DNA from: Heyndrickxia vini
GTDB taxonomy: Bacteria > Bacillota > Bacilli > Bacillales > Bacillaceae_C
Direction: 5' to 3'
DNA: 64,000 bases
NCBI RefSeq assembly: GCF_016772275.1
Contig: NZ_CP065425.1
Location: forward strand, 3,820,001-3,884,000
This document shows, one piece after another, positions 7,988-17,433 of this stretch (positions are counted from its first letter, which is position 1; every line of letters starts with the position of its first letter). Below the pieces are notes generated by a model. The model was not told where the DNA came from. It searched no databases and saw only the letters and a list, made by a program, of their open reading frames with translations. Position numbers and translations under genes: made by a program.

Positions 7988-10900
7988 CTAGATTCCAATG
8001 ATTTGTTCCATCTTCACTTCTTCCACGATATTATCTTGATTTATCACATAAACATATACCGATCCATTTAATTCTTGATAATCATTTAATTCCAATTGTT
8101 GTGAAAGTAATTCTATAGACGGTGTTAATAAAATAAAACGTGTATTACCCTCTGCTTCTTCACTTGTGAAATCGACTAAGCCAAACGCATTCTTAACACG
8201 GATGTTTAATCGACCGTTTTGATATTCATACTCTTTTACAACTTCTATGAAATCTTTTGGAATCACACGCGCAGCACTTTCAATTGGTTGTACATGCAGT
8301 TGTGTAATCGGCTTAATGGATTGTAACTGAATACTTCTCTCCCTTTCAATATTTTCAAGTCGCTCTTTACTACGTTCCTCCAAATCTTCAATTTGAGTAT
8401 AGGTTTGGTTAATTAATGCGCTGTTTTTATTATTTAAGTTATCAACTAGATAATTAGTTACTCTTTCCTGTAGAGCTTGCATTTGTTCATCAAACGAACG
8501 ACGCAAATAAGTACTCTTTCGGTTTAAATAATCATCGCGTTTCATTTGAACAGATTGAAGTATCTTTTTCGCTTGAAGAATCGATTCTTTTTTAAATGAT
8601 TTATCTTCTGTACCTACTGTATTGATTAATTCAAATTGCTTTTGGAATAGAAAATAAGGATCTACTTGAATGAACTCCCCAGTTTCCCTTTTAGCTAATA
8701 ACATTAACTCTTGTTCTAATTCTCGTCCTGTACCATCAACTACACTAATACGGCTAATTTCTAATGTTAATGGTTCACTAACATGTGTTTTTACTGTACA
8801 AATTGGTAAAGCCACTTGTTGTAACTCTTGACTCGCTAATTCCATTGCTAATTTTTTTAATGGATGGTCATTTTGTAATATTGATAACTCTTCTGTTTGT
8901 TTATCTGGTCTTAATGTAAACCGTAATGATTCATCAGTTCTTAAAGTATATTTTCGCTTCTTAATTAGTTCACGAATATTTTTAGGGAAACGATCAATTC
9001 GAACTGTATTACCATCATTCGAGATATTTACTTTAATTCGTGTTTCCTCAAACTGTTTTACTACAAACTCACCATAGACTCGCGGAGGCATACTGTTAAT
9101 TGAAATTTCTTGGTATGCACGTCTTGCACCCGGTAAATCAAAACTGGAATCATCTAAGCGTTCTTGTTTTGCTAATTCTAATAATCGTTCATGCTCCTCA
9201 GATAATGTTCTTTCCATTTGTGCAATTAGCTCATCTAAATTTTCACGACCACTAATCGCTTCCTCCATTAGGTGAGATAAATCGATATTGTTTTCTTCTA
9301 ATACTTCACCAATAAAATCATAGACTTGATCTTGTCCTAAATCGGTGCGCATTTGTTCCATCTTATCAAGTAGACGAATCAATACATCTCCTTCACGTGT
9401 ATTCTTCGCAACAAGATTAAAGACGAATACTTCATTCTTTTGCCCAATACGATGTATACGTCCCATACGTTGTTCTAAACGATTTGGATTCCACGGAATA
9501 TCATAGTTTATCATTTGATTACAGAATTGAAGGTTGATAGATTCTCCCCCAGCATCTGTAGCAAGCATAATTTGGACATCATTTCGGAATCGCTCCACTT
9601 GTTCACGACGTTGATCCATCGAAAAGTTTCCAACGATTTTTGTGACTTCAGGGACATGCTGCAGGAGCTTTTGTTCAAGGTAATATAAAGTATCTTTGGA
9701 TTCCGTAAAGATAAGGATTTTTTCTCCTTTGGAAAGCAATCCATCCGGACCGAATAATGTGTTTTCAAGTTCTAAATATTTACGTTCAATATCTTGTTTT
9801 ACGAGCATCTCTGCTTTACGAACTAAACCATCTAGAATCTCTATTTCTAACTTTAGTTCCTCTATATCAATAACATCCGTTTCCCCTTCAACTAAAGTCT
9901 CAATTTCTTCCTGTTCGTCTATTGAAAGCTCATCGTATTCAAATGGCTCAATTGATTTATTGGCCGTTAACTCAGACGCTAATAAGTCTTCTAACTTTTC
10001 TTTCCGTCGTTTTAGGGATAAATAAATAGCATCTAAAGACGAACTGAGTCGACGTTGTAAAATCATCATTGCAAAGGCTACGTTTGGTTTATTATTTTGT
10101 TTTGCTCGATTAAAATGCTCGCGTGCATAAGCAGTTACATCTTCATAAAGCTCTTGTTCACCATAACTTAAATCAAATGTAATTGTCGTTGTCGTTCTTT
10201 TCGGGAATAACGGAGTACCATCAAAATTTTTCATTGTCTCCTTTAAACGACGAATAACAAAAGGATTACTCTTTTCATATATAGAATCACCTGTATTTAA
10301 ACGTGAAAAAATATCATGGTCTACCAAACTCATTAAATGCCGGAAATTTTCTTTGTCTCCTTTATGCGGTGTAGCCGTTAGTAATAAGCAATGCTCTGTA
10401 TGACGAAGTAAACTCTCACCAAGCTGGTAAATTTTCGTACGATTCACTTTACGTTTCTTAACGCCATGTGTATAGGCAGCCATTTTATGAGCTTCATCGA
10501 CGATTACTAAATCAAACTGCGCTTTTAAAATATACGCTTTAATTTCTTCCCGTGAAGCCCAATAAATTGATGCAATTATTTTGTCATGTGATTCAAATGG
10601 ATTTACTTCACTTGAGCTATTTAATAAACTTCTATTTACAATGGTAAACTCTTCTCCAAACTTATCTTTTAGCTCTTCCTGCCATTGTTTCAATACTAGC
10701 GGAGGAACTAAAATTAAAATTCGTTCTGCTGCTTGTCTTGCAATTAACTCACGTATTAACATACCTGACATTATCGTTTTCCCTGCGCCCGGATCATCCG
10801 CTAATAAATATCGTACTTGAGGTGACTGCAACATGCGACTATACACTGCTTCAATTTGGTGTGGAAGGGGGATAATCTTTTTGTTTCCTCGCGCACGAGC

Positions 10901-11161
10901 CTTCGAAAATTTATCCTCTGTCTTTAAAATATAGTATTGTAAATAGTGTTGCAGTCTTTCAGAATTAAATGAACTTTCCTCATCTTGAATGTTTTCTAAT
11001 TGTGCTAGTTGCGCCCTATCTAAATACTGCTCATAATATTTATTTGTTTTACGCCCAATTGATTCAACTAAAAATAAATCATCATCAATTTCTTCAAAAT
11101 GCTTTATTTCAACTATTTCCGGCCAGAAAGAGCCTTTAATAATCTCTCCTACTTTTAACAT
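7988..11161 (-). CDS. SNF2/DEAD-type helicase of the BREX locus
   Basis: This is a superfamily 2 ATPase of 1,057 residues. It has Walker A DPGAGKT (about 123-129), DEAH box VDEAHK (about 221-226), motif III LTATPHKG, and a C-terminal helicase domain ending in NPNRLEQRMGRIHRIGQ. The last 400 residues are charged and coiled-coil-like. The layout matches SNF2-like helicases used in defence (BrxHII of BREX, DrmD of DISARM). ATG at 11161 has an ideal AAGGAGATG site upstream; the frame extends ten codons further without one. The gene follows pglZ but has its own candidate promoter and sits after a strong terminator. It occupies the place where brxL would be in type 1 BREX. Confidence 0.85.
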   Translation of the reverse strand: MLKVGEIIKGSFWPEIVEIKHFEEIDDDLFLVESIGRKTNKYYEQYLDRAQLAQLENIQDEESSFNSERLQHYLQYYILKTEDKFSKARARGNKKIIPLPHQIEAVYSRMLQSPQVRYLLADDPGAGKTIMSGMLIRELIARQAAERILILVPPLVLKQWQEELKDKFGEEFTIVNRSLLNSSSEVNPFESHDKIIASIYWASREEIKAYILKAQFDLVIVDEAHKMAAYTHGVKKRKVNRTKIYQLGESLLRHTEHCLLLTATPHKGDKENFRHLMSLVDHDIFSRLNTGDSIYEKSNPFVIRRLKETMKNFDGTPLFPKRTTTTITFDLSYGEQELYEDVTAYAREHFNRAKQNNKPNVAFAMMILQRRLSSSLDAIYLSLKRRKEKLEDLLASELTANKSIEPFEYDELSIDEQEEIETLVEGETDVIDIEELKLEIEILDGLVRKAEMLVKQDIERKYLELENTLFGPDGLLSKGEKILIFTESKDTLYYLEQKLLQHVPEVTKIVGNFSMDQRREQVERFRNDVQIMLATDAGGESINLQFCNQMINYDIPWNPNRLEQRMGRIHRIGQKNEVFVFNLVAKNTREGDVLIRLLDKMEQMRTDLGQDQVYDFIGEVLEENNIDLSHLMEEAISGRENLDELIAQMERTLSEEHERLLELAKQERLDDSSFDLPGARRAYQEISINSMPPRVYGEFVVKQFEETRIKVNISNDGNTVRIDRFPKNIRELIKKRKYTLRTDESLRFTLRPDKQTEELSILQNDHPLKKLAMELASQELQQVALPICTVKTHVSEPLTLEISRISVVDGTGRELEQELMLLAKRETGEFIQVDPYFLFQKQFELINTVGTEDKSFKKESILQAKKILQSVQMKRDDYLNRKSTYLRRSFDEQMQALQERVTNYLVDNLNNKNSALINQTYTQIEDLEERSKERLENIERERSIQLQSIKPITQLHVQPIESAARVIPKDFIEVVKEYEYQNGRLNIRVKNAFGLVDFTSEEAEGNTRFILLTPSIELLSQQLELNDYQELNGSVYVYVINQDNIVEEVKMEQIIGI

Positions 11162-11205
11162 TTCAGCATCTCCTTCAATCATTACGTTCAATCAACTTAA
11201 TTTAA

Positions 11206-11235
11206 ATTATATAGCAATTACCCAAATACTGTTAG
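11206..11235 (-). promoter_or_regulatory. candidate promoter of the BREX helicase gene
   Basis: On the minus strand, TATAAT (11206-11211) is preceded by CTAACA (11230-11235) with an 18-base spacer. It lies between the pglZ terminator and the helicase start. The -35 match is weak. Confidence 0.4.
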
Positions 11236-11250
11236 AAGTAATATAAGACA

Positions 11251-11285
11251 AAAAAGCTAGAGAACGGAATAAACAGCTCTCTAGC
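11251..11285 (-). terminator. terminator after pglZ
   Basis: The arms GCTAGAGA (11256-11263) and TCTCTAGC (11278-11285) are followed on the minus strand by TTTTTTG. This is a full intrinsic terminator and implies the helicase gene is a separate transcription unit or depends on read-through. Confidence 0.8.
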
Positions 11286-11291
11286 CTCTCT

Positions 11292-13802
11292 TTAGTAAAG
11301 CGCATTATACATATGAATCGTAAACTCTGTCTCGCGATAAGGAGTGACTTTTTCATCTTCTACTGTTACCATTCGCAGTTCGCAAGTTTGACCTGTTGGA
11401 TAATAGTTTTCTACAAGGTTAAATATAAGTTGCTCCGTACGTTCATGGTTTTCCCCTACCATATCAAATGTCCATTCAATTTCATTTGAAATACGCTCAT
11501 CATTCAAGTAAAATGCAGCCCGAATTGTACGTGCCTTGAATTCCAGTGAAATACTTTGTTCTTGATATATCGGCACTTGGATACGGTAACCTGTGATTAC
11601 ACGTTTTGGCATGGCTACACTGATTTCAACAGGAAGCGATTGTGAAGTACGACGATAATCAATTAGTGGTACTATTACTTCTTGAGGTGTTGCACCGCCG
11701 TGTACAAACTGTAACCCTCCACCACCAATAAATCGGTTTACGCCTTTAGCAATCACTGTTTCTACACCTTCTAATGTAGAAAAATCATCTGGCACATTAA
11801 TAGCTCCATCATCTATTAGTAGATGATGACCAACGGCAAAACGACGATTTGAATCAATAATCTCACCTTTAACACTCGCTACTTTTACATCATTTTCAAT
11901 TTTTGGATATTGATAAAGGAATCCGTGATCTGCTGTTATAAAAATTCGTTTTGCCTGCAATTTAGATAATCGATCAACAGCAATTGATAATTCTTTTATT
12001 GCTCGTTCTGCAGCTATATAAGTATCTCGTTCGGATTTTGCAGAATCACCTGCTGCATCGATTACATCATGATATAAGTAAACAAGACGCTTTCCTTTTA
12101 AATTTTCATCTGCTGTCGCTCTTGACCAATCTAATAGATCTGTTAAACGATAGGCAATAGCTTCTGGGTGGGCATTTTGTAAAATCTTTATACGATTAGC
12201 CAGTCCATTTGTCGGTTGACCATCTGCCAAAACTATCCCATTTTCAGTAATTGTTAATTGTTTATGAGGTATTAATGATGCCATACCTAATTGTGTATAC
12301 GTTGGCATATTCGCAACTAACGGACTGATAGAAGCAAATCCATTCGAACGTAAATTTAACCGAGATACTAATTCTGCTCCTACTTCGTATCGTACTGCAT
12401 CCGAAATTATCACAAATACGCGTGTTGATTCTTTCTCAAGAATCGGCTGTAAAACTTCTTTATAAAACTTAGCCTGTTTAGGTAATTTTCCTACTTCTGC
12501 AGCTTCTAATAGATAATTAGTCTCTTGAGCAATTTTCAATAAGTATTTATTTTCATACCAATTTGTTAATTGCTCAGCTAGTTTTTCTAGCATTTCTTTA
12601 TTTTCTAATTGCAAAAACCCCATCATAAAGCGTCTGTATGCTTGATCAATTAAGTATAGTTCGCTTGTATATTGGACGTATAAAGGCTCACGAGTATCAT
12701 ATTGCTTCAAGAACATTTTATACTTTGTCAAATCCACTGCATCGATCATTACATTTAACAAGCTTCGGATTCGTTCATTTCGTTTCGCCCAATGCATTTT
12801 TAAACGCTTATTCAAAATTTCTGTCCAAGCATCAAAATTGGATGTTTGATGAAGAAGTTCTTCAGTTAGCCTATTTATCAATAAATAATCGATACTTAGG
12901 AAAGTTGAAATATCAGCAAATTGCTCGACAGGACGTTCATGTAACAAATCAATAATCGAAAATCTTTGTTCGATTTCCTTCATATAGGTTTCTAAAACTT
13001 CTACTTCGCTTTCTTTTCTATGTAGCCAGTCATCAATAAATAAAGCACATGCATTACCGCGGGTTGTTTCATATTTCTTTTGTAATGACTGTTCTTCAAA
13101 ATGTGCATGACGTTTGAAATGCGCATACAGTACATGTTCCATTAAATACTGCAATGTCAAATCACTTGAATGCAAACCAAAGTATTCCGAAATTAGCTCC
13201 CACATACGATTCGTGCTAAACCGTTTTGATATGGCTTTATATACTTCATTTGTTTCTTCTTGTAAGCCACGCAACAATAAATGGCGAGTAATCTCTTCCA
13301 TATTTGCAATGGGTGCGCCTGTAAGAACTGCTAACATAGCATACTCAATTTCACGATCAGTGGCATTAGGGGGTACGACTTTCTTTAATTTATTTTTACG
13401 CTCTGCACTTTTAAAAAACTCTCCATATTCCTTAATTAAAGGTCTTAAAATAGCATCACTTACTTGCAACTGCTCTGCAAGTAAAGCATTCGTATCCGCT
13501 TTAAATTCAGCACCGTAAAGCTCCATATCCAGTAAAAAGTTCTCTTCTATCGCTGGTTTTGCAAAATCAGCATATAATAAAAAAGAATCCTTTTTCTTTT
13601 TTAACTCGATTTCTAATTTAAGCGTAAAGAAATTATTAAGTGTTAATTGGCGGATATGAATCGGTTGCTCTGCTAATGCTTCTTCTAAATCAGAAACAGT
13701 ATATTCTCCTTGCTCGTCATACCAAAAGATAACCGTGCGCGGCTTATTTTTTTTATATAGTTCGTCCTCTATTCGCTCTTTTAACAGTTCAATGACATTC
13801 AT
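11292..13802 (-). CDS. pglZ: PglZ, BREX alkaline-phosphatase-fold protein
   Basis: PglZ is a core BREX protein with an alkaline phosphatase fold. The metal-site motifs are visible: VFVIISDAVRYEVGAEL near residue 460 (Asp nucleophile region) and FITADHGFLYQYP near 620, followed by a Gly-rich FIGGGGLQFVHGGATPQE segment. The N-terminal 400 residues are helical and charged. The length of 836 aa is usual for BREX type 1-like PglZ. The start is ATG behind GAGGTGA. A stem-loop separates it from the second pglX upstream and a terminator follows. It is required for both BREX methylation and phage exclusion in studied systems. Confidence 0.93.
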   Translation of the reverse strand: MNVIELLKERIEDELYKKNKPRTVIFWYDEQGEYTVSDLEEALAEQPIHIRQLTLNNFFTLKLEIELKKKKDSFLLYADFAKPAIEENFLLDMELYGAEFKADTNALLAEQLQVSDAILRPLIKEYGEFFKSAERKNKLKKVVPPNATDREIEYAMLAVLTGAPIANMEEITRHLLLRGLQEETNEVYKAISKRFSTNRMWELISEYFGLHSSDLTLQYLMEHVLYAHFKRHAHFEEQSLQKKYETTRGNACALFIDDWLHRKESEVEVLETYMKEIEQRFSIIDLLHERPVEQFADISTFLSIDYLLINRLTEELLHQTSNFDAWTEILNKRLKMHWAKRNERIRSLLNVMIDAVDLTKYKMFLKQYDTREPLYVQYTSELYLIDQAYRRFMMGFLQLENKEMLEKLAEQLTNWYENKYLLKIAQETNYLLEAAEVGKLPKQAKFYKEVLQPILEKESTRVFVIISDAVRYEVGAELVSRLNLRSNGFASISPLVANMPTYTQLGMASLIPHKQLTITENGIVLADGQPTNGLANRIKILQNAHPEAIAYRLTDLLDWSRATADENLKGKRLVYLYHDVIDAAGDSAKSERDTYIAAERAIKELSIAVDRLSKLQAKRIFITADHGFLYQYPKIENDVKVASVKGEIIDSNRRFAVGHHLLIDDGAINVPDDFSTLEGVETVIAKGVNRFIGGGGLQFVHGGATPQEVIVPLIDYRRTSQSLPVEISVAMPKRVITGYRIQVPIYQEQSISLEFKARTIRAAFYLNDERISNEIEWTFDMVGENHERTEQLIFNLVENYYPTGQTCELRMVTVEDEKVTPYRETEFTIHMYNALY

Positions 13803-13860
13803 TGTGTCACCTCATTATGAATATTTACTAATTAGTTTAATTATACCTTAATATGAAACA

Positions 13861-13887
13861 AGCCTCCTTACCAAAGTAAGAAGGCTA
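13861..13887 (-). terminator. stem-loop between pglX copy 2 and pglZ
   Basis: The arms AGCCTCCTTAC and GTAAGAAGGCT, with an AAA-type loop, lie seven bases after the pglX stop. On the minus strand TTGTTTCAT follows, a moderate T tract. It could be a terminator or attenuator. TATAAT on the minus strand just downstream may be a promoter -10 for pglZ. Confidence 0.6.
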
Positions 13888-13894
13888 TGATTAT

Positions 13895-16800
13895 TTATTT
13901 AATCTTCGCTAATACACCTTTACCGCCACGATAGAATTTTTCGTAGTTCACTTTCACACCATCGTCTAGATCAATTTCAATCTCTTCGTTGGCTAATTCG
14001 GCTAAACGTTTATCGAACTCTCGTAACTCATCCATTTTCTTTTCAAAAGAAGTTTTTTCTGCTGTTAGCTTTTTCTTCTCACTTGCTGATAAGTTTGGAT
14101 TTACTAATCGGTTTTCTAAATCTGTAATTTCATTTTGATACTTAGCTTGAATTTCTTGCAAATGCTCGAAACGAATCGTTGCCAATGTATCTGGTTGGTA
14201 TCGATGCATATAAATTAGTATACGCAACCCTTTTTGTTTACCCGAATCTACTAACCAATAAATTGGACGTTTTTGATACATCTTACAATGATCAATAAAG
14301 AACTCATCCATGAAGTAACGTCGTAAACGCATTTCCGCATCCTCGCCTTTTTTCATTTCAAGTGTTTCCGCTAACCATTGCATATTCTCATCTACTGTAT
14401 CTAGTGAAAATGCAACTGCAAGAAATTCACGTAAACGGAGGATAATATCATTTTCAAAGTAGGCTTTTTCGGTAAAATGAACAATGCCTTTTTTAATTGG
14501 TTTGAACGTTTGATATTTACTGTTATCCCATTCGCCACCTGCATATACCAATCCTTCTTTATCTAAGGAATAGCGACCTAATAGGCATCCGATAAAGTAA
14601 GATAAGATTTTTTTGCATTCTAATATTTGCGAAACTTCAAATAATGTTATTTCTATTTCACTATTATTTTCAAGTCCTTGTAAATTAAACTTTTCTAAAT
14701 AAATATCATTGATTTTCTTTTCATTATCTAACATTAATTTATACTGGGTATCTTTTTGCCAGATAATTCTTTCGTAAATATCTTCCAATAATTTGCTAGT
14801 ATTTAATGGTGAAATTATCTCCAACTTTTTAAAACCCCAAGATGTCTCTATACTATTCCAATCTTTCCTAGCAATTTCAATATTCTCCTTTGCATATTGT
14901 CTTACATTGCTAGATTCAATATAAGGTAATCTTTCTATATCACTTACATTGATATTCAAAGATGGATTTAACATATCTAGATAATATTTTGCTACCCTAG
15001 AAGAAAGATAAGCTAACAATTCAAAAATATCCACTTTTTCAGAAAACAGATTAACACCACCAGCCCCAAATATACCTCCATTTTCTGCATACCTAATACC
15101 AAATTTACTAGAACTAATAGCAGACCAAGTTAAGCTCTCTTTAAAATAGTATTCTTTATTTTGATGTCTATGCCCTTTAAAGCTTTCCATTAATAATCGG
15201 TTCTTTTCATTATAAGCTAATATATTTTCTATATTCCCATACCACTTTCTGAATTCTCCACCTTTATTAAAAGGAGCATAGACTTTTCCAGATTTATCAA
15301 ATTCCTCTCTATTTTGTGAATCAAAAGAAATATCATGAAATTTAACTTCAAACCATTTACGAAGTACAGCTTCGTTCTTACCAGTATCAAGCCCTTTTTT
15401 TATCAAAGCAATCTCTCTAATTGATTTATTTTTTAAAAAATTATTATAGTCAACTTCACTAGCCCAAAATGCAATAGGATTACCGGGAATTTGATAGAAT
15501 TTCTCTTGTTCGGTTATAATAACCCTTTTTTTATCAAAGAATTTCCTTTCTTTCTCTGAAATAGAATCTACTTCACCCTGCTTATCAATAAACTTTATAT
15601 ATATGCCTTTAAAGTTATTAATTTTCGAATTTCTAAGTATTGTTGCAACCGTCCCAAAATCCGAACCAAATATACCTCTTCCTAAATGCAATAGACTGCA
15701 TATAGTTAAATTATCTAATAGCTTTTTCCTATAAATTTCATAGCTACTCAAAAACATCCATGAAGGTATATTTATTAAGCCCATAAGAGCATTATTTTTA
15801 GAGAAATACTCTATTTTTTCCATCATAGCTGTACTCATGTCACTTTTTGTATTAGGATAGTTTTCTTGTAAATACTTATTTAAATTATCATTCATTGCTG
15901 AATTACCCATATATGGTGGATTCATCACAACAACATCATATTTATTCCACATAATTTTCGTTTGCCTAACTAAAGCTGGCAATACTTCTGTTGAAATACT
16001 ATGCTGGCTTGCCAAAAATAAATCTTCTGCCGGGTTATTTTGAATATATTCTAACCGTTCCTCAATAAAAGATATATCTCGTTCTGTAATATTGATTAAC
16101 GAACCATATATTTTCGCATTAATATATTGGTCAAAGAAAGCTTTTACTTGGTTATATCGCTCTCCCACTTCTTCCTGAGCAATATAAGTAATTACGCTAT
16201 CTGAAATATGATTCGTTTCTTGAATCGATACTAAATTCAATTGAATACCTTCTCTTTCAATACTTCGCAAGAAACGACGAGAATACGAAGCGGCCTTCAT
16301 TACTACTGCAAATGTGGCCAATTGATACGCGCGGTCATCAATATCTAATCCATATAAATTGTTTTCTATGATCAATCGTGGGATTTCACGTTCTGGATAA
16401 CCACACTTTTCATAAATCTGATGGAATATTTCAAACGCATAAACTAAGATATGTCCACTTCCCATTGCAGGGTCAAGCAGCTTAATATCCTCTACTCTTA
16501 ACTCTTTATTCACATATGGAGCAATTTTCTCATGGAAATCCTCATCCTCATGCTTAATGAAATATTCCCAATTACTAATTAAATCTTCATCTTCTCGATG
16601 CCCTTCGGTCCAGTAGCGTCCAAGTGAGTTCTGTACCATATACTGGACAATCCACTTTGGTGTAAAGAGTTGTGTTGCAAAAGGAATTTCCTCTTTTTTA
16701 TATTTGCTTTTTTGCGCAAATACTCGGTTCTTTTCTTCCACGATGTAATATTGATACAACCAACCAATCACTTCAATTTCTTCAAAACTATTCGTTAATT

Positions 16801-17383
16801 CATCATTTTGAACAAGTACCTTAATGACTGATTCTGCATCTAGTAAAAAGTCTGGTAGTAAAAGCTCTGTATAATCTTGAATTTGTTCAAATAAGAATGG
16901 CAAAATACTGTTTAATGCATTACATTGTGCAATAAATAACTTGCGATATGCGCTTTCTGTATCTCCGGCATGTAATAATTCACGAATTTCTTCTTGTTTT
17001 ACTGGTAAATCCATTGTTTCATATTCAAATAAAATATCAGGATCTACGCGTCCTACACTACTTGATAATACATTTACCTTTTCAGGTAAGTAATCATGTA
17101 CTTCCATATAACGAATGGCAATAATGCGGTTAAACCATGTGTAGGCAACCTCTTCCACTAACTGCTTATAACCTTTTTGTCTAAGCTGATTTTTTAATGA
17201 GTTGAATGCTGGTTTCATATAAAGGGGATATGGCTTATCATTAATCATTAATTGCCCAAATTGTTCTTGAATTTCTAATTCATTCTTTTCATCAATACCG
17301 TACATTAGTGCCTTTGTTTTTACTTGATCGATTAATTGACGACGTGATTGAATAGCAAAGTTTTTCAATTCCGTTTTGTTCAC
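13895..17383 (-). CDS. pglX: PglX copy 2, BREX DNA adenine methyltransferase
   Basis: PglX is the N6-adenine methyltransferase that marks host DNA in BREX and, in studied systems, also takes part in phage restriction. Motif I DPAMGSGH is at residues 304-311 and catalytic NPPY at 488-491. The last 100 residues form a charged coiled coil. GTG at 17383 (MNKTELKNFA) is taken as the start because GAGGTGG sits five bases upstream and family members begin there; the frame opens three codons earlier. Residues up to about 480 and the last 230 are nearly the same as in the neighbouring copy, while about 500-930, the expected target-recognition region, differs strongly. The length of 1,162 aa is normal, with no sign of decay. 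Confidence 0.93.
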   Translation of the reverse strand: MNKTELKNFAIQSRRQLIDQVKTKALMYGIDEKNELEIQEQFGQLMINDKPYPLYMKPAFNSLKNQLRQKGYKQLVEEVAYTWFNRIIAIRYMEVHDYLPEKVNVLSSSVGRVDPDILFEYETMDLPVKQEEIRELLHAGDTESAYRKLFIAQCNALNSILPFLFEQIQDYTELLLPDFLLDAESVIKVLVQNDELTNSFEEIEVIGWLYQYYIVEEKNRVFAQKSKYKKEEIPFATQLFTPKWIVQYMVQNSLGRYWTEGHREDEDLISNWEYFIKHEDEDFHEKIAPYVNKELRVEDIKLLDPAMGSGHILVYAFEIFHQIYEKCGYPEREIPRLIIENNLYGLDIDDRAYQLATFAVVMKAASYSRRFLRSIEREGIQLNLVSIQETNHISDSVITYIAQEEVGERYNQVKAFFDQYINAKIYGSLINITERDISFIEERLEYIQNNPAEDLFLASQHSISTEVLPALVRQTKIMWNKYDVVVMNPPYMGNSAMNDNLNKYLQENYPNTKSDMSTAMMEKIEYFSKNNALMGLINIPSWMFLSSYEIYRKKLLDNLTICSLLHLGRGIFGSDFGTVATILRNSKINNFKGIYIKFIDKQGEVDSISEKERKFFDKKRVIITEQEKFYQIPGNPIAFWASEVDYNNFLKNKSIREIALIKKGLDTGKNEAVLRKWFEVKFHDISFDSQNREEFDKSGKVYAPFNKGGEFRKWYGNIENILAYNEKNRLLMESFKGHRHQNKEYYFKESLTWSAISSSKFGIRYAENGGIFGAGGVNLFSEKVDIFELLAYLSSRVAKYYLDMLNPSLNINVSDIERLPYIESSNVRQYAKENIEIARKDWNSIETSWGFKKLEIISPLNTSKLLEDIYERIIWQKDTQYKLMLDNEKKINDIYLEKFNLQGLENNSEIEITLFEVSQILECKKILSYFIGCLLGRYSLDKEGLVYAGGEWDNSKYQTFKPIKKGIVHFTEKAYFENDIILRLREFLAVAFSLDTVDENMQWLAETLEMKKGEDAEMRLRRYFMDEFFIDHCKMYQKRPIYWLVDSGKQKGLRILIYMHRYQPDTLATIRFEHLQEIQAKYQNEITDLENRLVNPNLSASEKKKLTAEKTSFEKKMDELREFDKRLAELANEEIEIDLDDGVKVNYEKFYRGGKGVLAKIK

Positions 17384-17404
17384 TTTTTCCACCTCATAAA
17401 ATGA

Positions 17405-17424
17405 GAAGAAGATTATTCTTCTTC
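17405..17424 (-). terminator. stem-loop between the two pglX genes
   Basis: The arms GAAGAAGA and TCTTCTTC are separated by TTAT. The T tract after it on the minus strand is poor, so it may act as an RNA processing or stability element rather than a terminator. Confidence 0.5.
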
Positions 17425-17433
17425 CCCTAACAA

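Noticed and set aside
9696-10025. Plus-strand frames opposite the BREX genes (also 12638-12955, 13114-13518, 23237-23605)
   Set aside because: They are antisense shadows of strongly supported genes, with low-complexity translations and no ribosome binding sites.
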